Assembly (NCBI GenBank): GCA_002105175.1
Contig: MCGE01000002.1
Coordinates: 1,860,001-1,924,000, forward strand
DNA length: 64,000 nt
Direction: 5' to 3'
Source of the DNA: Absidia repens
Taxonomy: Eukaryota > Mucoromycota > Mucoromycetes > Mucorales > Cunninghamellaceae
Shown: piece by piece, positions 1-11,326 of the stretch
Position numbering within the stretch: position 1 is the first letter of the stretch
Layout: each line of letters starts with the position of its first letter
Position numbers and translations under genes: made by a program
Notes under the pieces: model-generated
The model's database searches: none
Told to the model about the DNA's origin: nothing
Seen by the model: only the letters and a program-made list of their open reading frames with translations

Positions 1-2362
1 ACTACTCTTCGCCCTGCAGTTCAGTTTGTATACAACTACCCAGCATCAGCACAACAGCAAATATCGCCACCACCACCACCATTACCTCCTGCCCCTCCTT
101 CTCAGTCACCCAACGATAAATCAGATGCCAGCTTCTCCAACTTATTTATTCAAGATCCTTACCTCAACTCTTTTGGCTATTTTGGAGGCTCGTCTGTGTT
201 TTCTGCGGAACCCCGTTCACCAAATCCCACCTCTACGAAGATCATCTGCCACACTTCCCCTTCTCAAATTCTGAGTCACATGAATATCACCACACGGGAT
301 CAACATTACCTACTTGGTGTTTATTGTCAAAATGTTGATACGTTTTATCCGGTCTTCAGTTTGGATTACCTCAAGGACCAGTTGAACTCTCCGCCATCAC
401 CATCGACTCGTGCAACTTCACTCAACGCTCTCTTCTTTTGTGCCTTATTTGCTCGGGCTGCCTATCTGGTGCGAAACAACAGAGCTTCAAATAATTTGAT
501 GTATGGACAAATCAGCACACACTTTCTTTCTCACGCTCAATACATTCGGGATAGCTATCTGGATGATCCATCTCCCACTTGTAGTACCGTGTTGGCTTTA
601 CTAATCATGGCAAATCATTTGGAATGCAATAGACTGCGCCATCAACTCCCTGTCGCTTGGAAATTGGTTGGGGAAGCTTGTACTGCAGCGGTGACTATGG
701 GATTGCATGCTCAGGAACCTTTGAAAATGGACTCAACTTTGTATCAGCTTCGCCTTCGTACCTTCTGGTTGACTTTTATCACCGATTACACTATCAAGTC
801 AATTCATGGTAGGCCCTTTCTATTTGATGAAATGGACATGTAAGCGTAATATTAAAATAAAGGGTGTACAAAAAAAAGTCACATGCACTTTTACTTATTT
901 ATTTATGTTTATTTACCTATAGATCTATGGACGATAAAGACATTCGCGGAAAACATCCAGACCAGCTACAATGCACTGACAAAGATGACGGCGATACTCA
1001 ACTTTGGATTGATGTACTCAAATCTACTATCTCATTTTGCAAAGGCGCTAAAAAAATCATCAAATTCAATTACTCACCGCAACAAAAAATGGATCAAAAT
1101 CATTCTGTAAGTAAAACTGATAGCAGAAGGTTGTAAAAAAAAAAAGAAAAAAAAAATAGGACTAACTTAGCACTTAATATCATATGTAGTACTACCGAGG
1201 TTATTTAATGACAATGGACCACTGGATTTATGGCGCCGCCAAAAACGACACCTCGATACAGCGACACAACATTAACGCTGACGATAGCTCGGAAAATGAA
1301 AAACGACAACACTTTCAAGAAATGACTCCTCCAGCGGATGTAGATTTGACGATCTTCCGAAAACGACGACTGAGACAACTGAACGATCTATTCTTTTATA
1401 CTGATGCGATGCTTTTGCACAAACGATATATGGATGATGATACCTACAAGCATGAATCAAGATCAGTGTCTCTGGAAATATGCCACCGAGCAGCTGGACG
1501 TGCGATACATATGGCAAGTGAACTATCAGTTGAAGATTTGGAATCATTATCAACATGCCCTGTGGCACTCTATGCACTGGTCATGGCTTTACAATTACTG
1601 GGGTGTATATTCTCACGAAGGAATGGTCAGCAAGGATCCATGGTGGCGGAGGCTGAACTGCTATTTGAAAAAGGCTACCATGTTTTGCATCAACTGCCCG
1701 TCTTCCAGAATCCTCAGTCGATGATGTATGACACTTTGTATTGTCTTTGGGACTTCTACGATGAATATTGTGCTACTAAGGGCCAACAACAGCTCAGTGG
1801 GGAAATACTACTTCGAAAGCCGATTATCAACAACTCCTGGTCCTGTGATTTCGATCATCCTTTCAATGCCTTTCTTGACACTGGCGGGGTTCCTTCTTTT
1901 ATGAACCAATTATTGTCCACATCAACAACAAACCCAACACCAACGACATCTTCTATGATAACAGAATCGAAGCACTCTCAAGAAACTGTTGAATCTGATT
2001 ATCAGCACATGCAACATGCTCAGCAATCGAACTCTATTATCCCAATCCTTGGTGATAGGCTCTTCTTTCAACATAGCGACAGTTATCTCAACCATCAGGG
2101 ACAAGGAAACACTCTTTGCAACTACCCATCATCTGCTTCTTCTGTATTCTCTGCATCATCATCGTCGTCATCATCATCATCATCGGCAGCTACTACTGCA
2201 TTGGTTTCGGAAACAGCGCCTATTGGATACGAAGGATTGACGCAAGACAAGTTATTTCCGACTTTTGAATTATCAGAACTGATGGATTTACACCATCAAG
2301 GATTATGGGGGATGTCAACAACCAATTCTATATCTTCATCGACCTTTTCTTCAACTCAATGA
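1..2362 (+). CDS. Gal4-type (fungal-specific) transcription factor, 5' end cut by window
   Basis: The reading frame is open from base 1, so the gene starts upstream. Proposed exons are 1-839, 923-1106 and 1190-2362 (at least 731 residues). After a Pro/Gln-rich linker comes a fungal-specific transcription factor middle homology region. It shows YLLGVYCQNVDTFYPVFS, a helix-rich segment with LLIMANHLECNRL, and the usual HGRPFLFDE box. The C-terminus is rich in Ser, Thr and Gln (a run of nine Ser) and looks like an activation region. The Zn2Cys6 domain expected in this family would lie upstream of the window, so DNA binding is inferred, not seen. Exon 2 fits both splice junctions in one frame, but the neighbouring frame (NALTKMTAILNF and on) looks more like the family, so exon 2 is uncertain. 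Target genes cannot be told. Confidence 0.8.
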
Positions 2363-2848
2363 AACTAGCAATTTAGTTAGTGTAGTATTTCATATCCAAT
2401 ATTTCCCTCCTTTATTACTCATTCTATCGTATATCCTTTTATTTCCCATATTCGTTATATTTATATATTTTATCTTTACTTCCTCTTCTCTATAGATATA
2501 CTAGTCTTTACCCAACCCTATCCCCCTTTATTATTATTATTATGACATCATGTGTATTTGCTTCCAGGTGCTTGTTGATCATCATTCTTACATCGTATAT
2601 TCATGATCATTCTTATTTGAAATAAAAATTGGATTTTGCGCGTGGGTCCTTTTTTTTTTAAGCTTTTATTGTCTTTAAACTTTGCTTGTACAACAGGATA
2701 TGGGGGAAACCCTATTTTATCCATCATCTTTTTAGACTATGGATTTTTTGTATTTGAATTTTTTGGGTTTACTTTGTGTGACCAATCAAATTTCATGGTG
2801 AAAATTTCCCCTTGTCTCCTTTTTTTTAAACTTTTTGTCTTTGTCTTT

Positions 2849-2887
<39 letters not shown>

Positions 2888-2962
2888 CCTTCTTATTTTA
2901 ATCGCCAACACAACTTTCCGACTTTCTTCCAGTGAATAACTACATACAGCTATACCATTACA
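2363..2962. other. intergenic: 3' UTR of the TF gene and Ras promoter
   Basis: AT-rich sequence with a possible polyadenylation signal (AATAAA near 2620) and a long T tract at about 2851-2887, shortly before the Ras start codon. No gene is seen. Confidence 0.6.
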
Positions 2963-3997
2963 ATGTCAAAAGCAGCTTCATTTTTAAGAGAGTCAGTATT
3001 CAACCACTATCTTTAGATGACAAAGAAATGGGGAACACCATGTCAATACATTACTGACTCCACTGTATTTTTTTTAGATACAAGATCGTTATTGTTGGCG
3101 GTGGTGGTAATGAAATGAAGACTTTAGGATACTGATATAGACATGATATATACTCAGTCTCTTACTTTAATTTCGCTATCTAATAGGTGTTGGAAAATCT
3201 GCTATCACTATCCAATTTATTCAATCGCACTTTGTCGACGAATACGATCCAACTATCGAAGGTAAACTGAGTTGATGATGATCCCACTTGTGCCACCTAT
3301 GATTTTGTAGAAGGTATACTCATTGATATATTATGTTAGATTCATATCGAAAGCAATGCGTCATAGATCAAGAAACGGCGCTACTGGACGTGTTGGATAC
3401 AGCTGGTCAAGAGGAGTATAGGTATGTATGCCCACTATAAAAGGAAATTAACATCATCATGCCCTATTGATGTTTACTCATCTTTTTTTTTTTTTTTTTT
3501 TTTGAACAAACTATTAGTGCGATGCGGGAACAATACATGCGCAATGGTGAAGGGTTCATTTTGGTTTATTCCATCACCTCTCGCCTATCTTTTGAAGAAA
3601 TCAGTACATTTTATCAACAAATTCGACGTGTCAAGGATAAGGACTTCTTCCCTATGATCTTGGTTGGAAACAAATGTGACTTGGAAAATGACCGCCAAGT
3701 CTCATCCCAGGGTAAAGTATGAATGATTGATACATTCGCTTAATATTCATCATCTTCCTTTTCCTTCCTTTTTTCAATTTAGAGGGGTATGATTTAGCAA
3801 AGGAATTCGGATGCCCTTTTATGGAAACTTCGGCTAAACAACGAATTCATGTAGATGACAGTTTTTATGAAGTTGTGCGTGAAATTCGTCGAATGAACAA
3901 ACGTGAACAAGAAAGTAGTCGTGCAAAACCTGGTCAGCACGATCCATACAGTATGGATAAGGACGACGCTGGTTGCTGTGGATGTGTATTGATGTAG
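2963..3997 (+). CDS. RAS: Ras-family small GTPase
   Basis: Six exons: 2963-2991, 3078-3106, 3187-3261, 3340-3421, 3518-3711 and 3783-3997, all in phase. The protein acts as a GTP-dependent switch at the plasma membrane, in fungi typically upstream of adenylate cyclase and MAPK signalling. Visible motifs are the P-loop GGGGVGKS, the effector region YDPTIEDSYRKQ, the switch [18 protein letters not shown], the NKCD base-recognition box and the ETSAK box. The last four residues are CVLM, a CaaX box for farnesylation, with two more Cys just before it that could be palmitoylated. The ATG at 2963 gives a short N-terminal lead before EYKIVIVGG, normal for the family. A PKA catalytic gene lies about 32 kb away, but there is no positional link. 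Confidence 0.97.
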
Positions 3998-5135
3998 GTG
4001 CTACCCTACCTCCTCCTTTCCGTTGTCGTTGGGCACTTCTTTTTTGTTTTTTTGTTTTTTTTTACTTAATCTTTTTACTATCATACATCATCTTTTTTAT
4101 CACCATCACTTTTTATTTAGTTTATGAACCCCTTCCCCTCCCCTTTATAGCTTTGCCTATTGGTATATGCACATACATGACCCCTTTAGTTTTTTATTAG
4201 TGAACATAATATTAGTATTATTAATCTCACATGATTGACTCTGTATTATTCCTCTTCCCAGATTTTTATGTTATCCTTTTATACATTTACAAAAAATAAA
4301 AATGTTTTTTATGTACATTGACAAACAAACTGTCTTATGATACCACATTTTGCAGTTTTTCTATTGTTGTTTAGTATGCTATGATATGTGTCAGCCCTTA
4401 ATGTGATAAAATTTCTTCTCCCGTCACATTGTAAAGCAATCAGGATTATGATACATAGGAAGTCTACTGTAACCGGAAGTATCGCATGTATCTGTACTCT
4501 ATTATACCCATTTAACCATAGTAAAATTAGCGAATTTTATATGATATCATGACACTCGGCCCTATCAATGTTTTTCAAGGCGCTACATACTTGGGAAAAC
4601 GTTCACTTCAGACACATCCCTTAATACAACTCAAATACTATTACATGTTTTCCACAAACATCTATGATAGAAATTACTTTTATATGGTCGCTTGTCGACA
4701 GGCAAATGATCATCATCCATGTAAAAATCCTCCATCAAACATCCACCTTTCTCACACAACCGTTGTTTTAACCCTGTATCACAAACCATGGGACTCGCCC
4801 TGAATAACGGGTATCAGTGCAGCATATGGTAATATAAATTTCAAAAGAACAAAAAGAAAGTACTCGAGTTCCCACATCAATAAACGCCGCAAAAAAAAAA
4901 AAGTCCTTTATATAACAATTGATAAATAATAGTCTAAATATCTAAATAAATTTTGTTTATTTGAATGAATATATGAAGGAGAGAGAAAAGAAAGAGAGAT
5001 AAAGCATGTGTGTGTGGATTTGTGTAATGTTGAATAAAGGTACATGGAGATAATATAAAAATTGGGGGATGAGAGAATATAAACTAATAAAAATGATCAA
5101 TGACAATGACAAAAAAATAATACAAAAGGAGTAAA
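3998..5135. other. intergenic between convergent Ras and UTP7 genes
   Basis: Contains the Ras 3' UTR (AATAAA near 4296) and the 3' UTR side of UTP7. An open frame at 4549-4803 has no family resemblance and no splice context. Nothing else is recognised. Confidence 0.5.
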
Positions 5136-7206
5136 CTAAAATATATCCAAAGTAGTGAAAGGAGTATCTTTTTTCGTTGTTTCCGCACGCTTGTCCATAA
5201 TATCCATTTTGTCTTGATCCACCACATTTTTTCGTCCCTTCTTTCGTGCATACCGTTTGAGTGCCGAGTTTCGACCACGCATTCGCTTTCTTTCCTTGGT
5301 TTGTTCTGGTGTTTCATTTCGCTGTTGTTCTGCTTCTTCTGCATCTTCCCGTCGACGTTTTTCCATTTCTTCCTTTGTTGTTCTGTTGATTTTACCAATG
5401 TCAGTAGGATCCAACACAATCATATCAGGCTGTAACTTGCTCAACAAACTGTGCACTTCGGTTTCTTGTCGTTGTTTCTTGGTTTGGTAAGGATTGGCTT
5501 CCATAGTATCAAAGTTGGCTTCACCAGCCCCAGGAATAACGACACTGCTCATACCCTTTGCATGTCCAACACCCAATACATCTTCGTAAGGACAAAAGTT
5601 GACATCCCAAATCGCTGATCCAGCTTGTAAATGATTCATATACGGTGATACTTGTTTTGTTCGGAACGCATCCTTCCAGACCTATATCATACGGATATAA
5701 AGAGGCGACAAGTGGTTCATTAGAAAAAAATTTAACTCCACCCAGGTCTTCGCATATACTGGTTCTTATTTCTGACTTACCGTAACATGGGTATTCCATC
5801 CAACAGCCAATAAACCCTTTTGAGAGATTGATAGAGAGGTAGCAGGTGCTGGTGTATAGTATTCCTGAAGCACCCCGTAGTTTCTGATATCCCATACCTT
5901 CAATTGCCCGTCCAATCCAGAAGTTGCCATATAACGTCCACTATTATCCACGGCTACAGATTTCACAGCACCCTTATGACACAGCATTTTCACCAAAGGA
6001 GTATGCATAGTAGGAGACCACATTGTCACCGTACCATTTGTATGGCCAAGATTGATAATTGCATTCCATGGGTTTTGGGTCATCGTATTACAGGCACCTA
6101 ATTTTGTTCGAATTTCGGATACCAGATCGCCAGTAGATGTATCGTGATACTTCAGGTAACCAGCATTACCCTACCAAACCAAAAGAAGACACAGCGTTAA
6201 TATCCACTAACTGCTAACCTGAATATCCTTTTTTAGGGGTGGGTATACTTACAACAGTAGAGAGTAGATAGTGATACGGTAAGAATTCCATCTTGTTGAC
6301 ATCAATGTGGTTCTTCATGCGGTGAATTTCCATACCAGTATGATCATAAATAAAAACGTACTTCTTTTGAGCCACTGCCACCATAGTTTCGTTGTGTAGC
6401 CAACTATTTTGAGGAAAAAACAACAACCATCAGCTATAGCGAAACATTGATAAAAGGCGAGATAAAAGCAAACTTACGTAACATCACGGATGGTTTCCTT
6501 GACATGAGTTTCAAAATGAAGCCTTCCACTTTGCCAATCAAAAGCTGCAAGATGTCCTTTTTTGCCACCGATAACTAAATGCCGTCCATTTCTGGTATAG
6601 TCGATCGAATAAGGGCCGAAGTCTGGAAGATCCAACGAAAATACCTATATGTGAAAAAGGCGGACGAATGTGAGTGACCCGATTGCATTTTCGTTGGTTC
6701 ATATTCATATATTATATAGCCAGTCATTCGTACCTTGCTTGCCGTATTCAAGTCGGCGTCCTTTGCTAGTTTGTCTTGTGTGTAATTGGTGGTTTTTTCC
6801 ATGCCTTCTGCTTCCAAATATCCGGACTCTTCGCCAAGTAACATTTCAGCACGGGCAGCTGACTGAGCCGCATCACGAGCGACCTCTTGTTGCTTTCGGA
6901 TTCGTGCCTGGAGCTTTCTGTTTTTGATTTCCTATTGGTTTGTATATACATAGAGCAAAAAAAAAGTATATAAAAAAAAGACCGACTGATTAGTATACCT
7001 GTGTGTATTAGATTCAAGATCGCTACTTTTTGATGCTTTACCTTATAATCGATGTCCTCCCCCCGAATGTATTTTTCTTCATTTTCGACATGTTCCCGTA
7101 CTTCCATTTTCGGTTCGTTTTGGTGTAAAAGGGCGCTTGTTGTTTTGTCTTTCTTTTGGTGAGACGTTTTGCCACCCTTCTTTTTTTGTTGCGTGGTGTT
7201 CGCCAT
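5136..7206 (-). CDS. UTP7: U3 snoRNP / SSU processome WD40 protein Utp7 (WDR46)
   Basis: Six exons on the minus strand: 7042-7206, 6734-6931, 6478-6644, 6253-6403, 5781-6170 and 5136-5681; 538 residues, in phase throughout. Utp7/WDR46 is a nucleolar scaffold of the small-subunit processome, needed for 18S rRNA maturation. The N-terminus is Lys-rich and followed by the family segment [10 protein letters not shown] coiled basic stretch comes next, then WD40 blades ([52 protein letters not shown]). The C-terminal BING4CT-type region follows ([18 protein letters not shown], then a highly basic tail). The length is close to the yeast protein (554 residues). The start at 7206 is the first ATG of exon 1. 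Confidence 0.95.
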
Positions 7207-7929
7207 GATAGATCAGGTAGATATAAAAGTGGAAACGAAGGAGTGTGCAGTCAAAAAAAAAAAAAAAAACGGAAAAAAAAAGGTGAAGGATTGCGGCGGT
7301 TGAAATGTTACTAAACAAGCCACTGCAGTTGACACTCATGCAGTTTATAATAGGAATTCGGTGGTGATCGCCACCCGAAATCGGTATCCCGGCTGAATTT
7401 TGGTCAGGAAATGAAAAGCCTTGGAACATTTTTGTAAGTTGAAAAAAAAAAAAAAAAAAAAAAACCACGAAAAAAAGGACTCATTTAGTTACATTAGACG
7501 TTTATCAATATCGGTAGGTTTGTGAAAACCAGGCCATGTGCCATTAAGCAATCATTGAAAGAGGTAAATTCCATATTTACTCAGCAGCATATATGGAGTA
7601 AGCTTCTTTTCAATGATATACTTCATCCATTCCTTTTCTCTCGTATGCCCCCAGCTCCATTCCTTTTATATTATTTACACAATATACTTCATTATGCAAC
7701 TCTACGTTTTTTATATTACCTGTCCATATACTATCAGATGCGATAACTCTAACATCTTATGTCGTATCCGGCATTACTATTTTTATTTTATATTGAATTT
7801 CACCTCGTCAATGTTGGGAATTGGCAGTTTTGCGAATTCAAATTTTGCATGAATAAAGATATTTTTTTGCTCGCTTCGTTTTTTTTTTTTTTTTTTTTGT
7901 CAACGTCATTGAACATTCATCAGGTTACG
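7207..7929. other. intergenic upstream of UTP7
   Basis: UTP7 promoter side, with A/T homopolymers at about 7253-7269, 7441-7464 and 7880-7898. No gene is seen. Confidence 0.5.
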
Positions 7930-8120
7930 ATGAGGCTAGATTTATATTAGATTAGTATTAGACATAGAATCAAAGGGGTTTTAGCAAGGGGCATACATGG
8001 TACTTGGGAAACCCTTTTATTTTGGATTCAAGATCTCCTGCCATCACGAGATTAGCGTCTCTTAAAAGAGCGTTATTTAGCCATTGTTTTGATATATTTT
8101 TATCTGAACAAAATATGTAT
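7930..8120 (+). repeat. divergent copy (E) of the dispersed CACGTG/core repeat
   Basis: Matches the core of the family described at 27727-28300. It has a GATTAGTATTAG-like lead, TGGGAAACCCTTTTATTTTG at 8005-8024, then GATTCAAGATCT. It lacks a recognisable 5' CACGTG box, and the similarity fades after about 8120, so it looks like an older or truncated copy. Confidence 0.7.
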
Positions 8121-9599
8121 TGTTTTTCCCCTTGTTAACTACATCATACTTTTAGTTTGTCTTACAGTATACTTAGATACCTTTTTACAGTCTCTCCCTT
8201 TTTATTTGGCTGTTGATTCTTCTAGTTTATGCTCATACTTCATAAAAACATATCCTCTCTTTTTTTTGAACCATCAATCTCTATCATCAGACCCTTCAAA
8301 TATTGAACAATACTTTTTCTTTTTGTGTGTGCGAGTGTGATAAGAGATAAATTTATTATTGGTTAAAAAGAAAGCTGATCGTCAAAGCCAATTCGATTAT
8401 AGGATACATGGCGGTTCTTGATGAAATACAATATAGTTTATATTCTTTTATTTATATTGTACAAGGATATCAATATGTTAGAATAAAAACCTTATTTATC
8501 CAAAGGATCATATATGTGGTGGGTTTTATTTTGTTTAATAATATGATGATTGCAAAGCATTCATACTATGTCTAATGTTACGGCTATTTTTGAGTTTTTG
8601 CATAGGTAGTGCATGAGTAGATATATCTTTTTGATATACTTTCAAACAAAATATATAACGAATAAGAGAATTCTCGTTCTATTGGGTGTGTAAAAAAGAG
8701 GATTTGTCCCTGAGCTGGATTTGAACATTTGATTTGTTCCCTTGTTAAGGTCTTGAAAGGATTTGAAAAGCACCAAATATGTTGTTGCTTGTAAGTTGTG
8801 AGCACCAGATCCTGTTTAAAACAGTAGTTCAACTTGAAAATGTTTAGGGTAATTATCAATTAAGGTCTGTTTGACTTTATATTCTTCTATGTATATAATA
8901 TTTTATCATATCTTTAATGACAGTACTTCTTTTTACTATTATATTTGAATTTATCGTCGACACGTAGTTCAAATATGTCCATTATAATACCTTTTTCTTA
9001 TCTTTTATATTATGTTTTTAAATAATATATAATACGACTCATATTATAGTATCCAGATCTCTTAGGTATAAGCTAAAATTATTATGTATTAGATAAACTA
9101 GTATATAGACATAGTCAGGTCTCAATCCTAAGTGAATAAAATATTGAAAATACAGTTTATCTTATTTTTATAATCGTTTTTATCATCTCTTTTATTGTTA
9201 TCACAAATTCAATTTATATTAAAGAATAAAAAACGATCAAATATTTTAAAAATTTCTTCCACTAATCGTATCTCTATTTTTTTGTTCGTCATTGGTACTC
9301 TTTTAAGAAAAGAAAAACTTCTATGCGGATAACTTAGTACTGGTACCTAGCGCCCCTCAAAGACAGTCCTTTACAGTATAATGCCAAGTGAGTCATGCTT
9401 CTCACCAGAAATATAGACTAGAATTCCCATTTTCCCCAATACCGTCGCCGTGGGAGCCCTAATGCTGGCAAATCTAAGTAAAAGCAATAAAATCACCCAA
9501 CAAAATACCCTTTAAACGTAATCAACGCAAGCAACGCACATCAAAAATACGCTTCAGTACAAAAACCCAATGGAGGTGGCATGAGGGTGACAATTTAGA
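8121..9599. other. gene-free AT-rich region
   Basis: About 1.5 kb of AT-rich sequence with only short open frames on both strands (for example 8584-8859 on the minus strand) that resemble nothing known. No gene, tRNA or clear repeat is recognised. Confidence 0.5.
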
Positions 9600-9965
9600 G
9601 ATCTGAAGAATGATTGATACTAGTCTAAAGGGATGGTTGTAAAATGGGATATATAATAATGTGCTAGGCAGACTACACAACTGAAGGATTAACTGAAGCT
9701 ATTGAAAAGCAACAACGGTCAACGCTAGTCAAACAACGTGGTGGTAGTAAAAAAGGATCTATTGCACAATACATGAGAGAAACTATTGGGGCATTTTCCA
9801 TAGAAGCAAATAAAAATAGAGACGTTTTATTCATATTTAGATACAAACTATGGACAAACTAACACTAAACTATGCTAAAGAAGACACCAGCAGGTCTAGT
9901 AATGGTGATCTAAAATCCTGAATCCAAAATGAAAGGATTTCCCCATGCATCTTGAAATCTCACAA
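9600..9965 (-). repeat. second, promoter-less unit (F2) of the dispersed repeat, minus strand
   Basis: On the minus strand this repeats the family core (9925-9944, with one change) and the following AGTTTAGTGTTAGTTTGTCC and TATGAATAAAAC segments. It starts directly at the core, without the CACGTG box or pyrimidine tract, and follows copy F1 in the same orientation. The 3' limit at about 9600 is approximate. Confidence 0.75.
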
Positions 9966-10312
9966 GGCAAACAAAAGACTAATGGGACTTTTTTCATTGA
10001 GAAGCAAGTAAAAAGAGCCGTATTTTATTCAGATGTAGATACAAACTATGAGCACACTAATACTAGACTAATTTAATGAAGTCTCCAAAAAACATACTAA
10101 TGGTGGTCCAAATCCTGAATCCAAAATGAAAGGGTTTCCCCATGTATGTTGTAATCTCTGAGCTGAAACTTCTTCTAAATTAGTCCTGACGTTAATCTAA
10201 GTTCAACATAACACCACACAAGTTGAATGGTGAAGAAAAAGAAAAAAGAAAAAAAAAAAGAAAAGCAAAAAAAAAATTTGAGCGAAATAAAAATTCACGT
10301 GTGCGGAATTTG
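9966..10312 (-). repeat. copy F1 of the dispersed CACGTG/core repeat, minus strand
   Basis: On the minus strand it has a degenerate 5' box (CAAATTCCGCACACGTG, CACGTG at 10296-10301) and a T/C-rich tract. Then come CTTCACCATTCAACTTG, the core at 10122-10141, and a CTGAATAAAATA signal. The order is the same as in copies A-D, so this is a full-length member in the opposite orientation. Confidence 0.85.
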
Positions 10313-11135
10313 AATATTTTCTATGGCGCTTCGCCTGCAGTTCTGATTTTTCCCAGTAAGACTACTTGCTGTCTAGATAGATATAACATGGATACACATA
10401 TCAGAATAACGATATTATCCACAATAACGATACAATTTCGTTTTCCCGCTGATATCGTTATTGTAGGTTTCTACTGTAATCGGAGCACCGACTGCATAAG
10501 TCGCCAGCCCAAGTTTATAAACTTCTCATATACGCCAGAGTATTTGACCAGCAGCCATCAGTAGTACGTATATATTATCACAAAAGGAAGGGAAAAAATT
10601 ATCTGCGTTCTCATCAATTCAGCAATGGGGTCATGGACCTTTTAATGTCGGGTTTACAATACTGAAGGGATGATTTTTTTGTAAAGGTAATCGATCTTTT
10701 TCGGTGCCACTGATCAACTATAGTACGAAAATATCAGACGAACAAATTCAATAAATTACATAATTGGAAACTGCATAATGTTAATATTTTACATTTTAAG
10801 TGAGGGGCACCGTTTATTATATCTAGCTGATTTTCGAGTAACGCTGGCAGTGACTCATTACCTAATCTTTTTCTTACTTTCGATGGTACTCGAGTGGTTT
10901 TATATAGGCAACTGATATATATAGGTTGAGGTCTGCGATTTACATGGCATATATGTTGGCCTTGGCGCAAAGGGGGCGAAAAGGGCGGGAATTTAAATGA
11001 GAAGTGGACTTATTTTTTGATCGATTTTCGTCAAGCACTTTCCGCTTCTGTTTCCACCATCTATCTACTCCGTCTTTCAATCCTTCCTTCTCCGTTTTTA
11101 TACCTTCGATATTTCTCGTTAATCTATTATAAACA
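10313..11135. other. intergenic: inverted repeat and ARP3 promoter
   Basis: Holds a perfect 12-bp inverted repeat, ACAATAACGATA at 10421-10432 and TATCGTTATTGT at 10453-10464. A near-copy of the left arm lies at 10405-10415. The ARP3 upstream region has a GC-rich patch (GGGCGGGAATTT around 10983). No gene is seen. Confidence 0.5.
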
Positions 11136-11288
11136 ATGAGCAACCTTCCTGTAGTCGTAATGGATAATGGTACTGGGTAAGTACTTCCATCTTACATATA
11201 TACACACTATTTTCAACTGGCGCGTTGTCTGCGATCCTTAGATGACACTACAAAGGAATGGCGTTACTGACTTTTACTTTCTATATTG

Positions 11289-11326
<38 letters not shown>

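Noticed and set aside
4549..4803. 84-codon open frame between Ras and UTP7
   Set aside because: No family resemblance, no splice context, and it lies in the 3' UTR zone of convergent genes.
8700..8740. Possible tRNA T-arm-like GTTCAAATCC on the minus strand
   Set aside because: No acceptor stem, D arm or anticodon arm can be assembled around it. No tRNA was found anywhere in the window.
10223..10564. 113-codon plus-strand frame starting with Lys runs
   Set aside because: It runs antisense through the pyrimidine tract and 5' box of repeat copy F1, so it is a by-product of that repeat.
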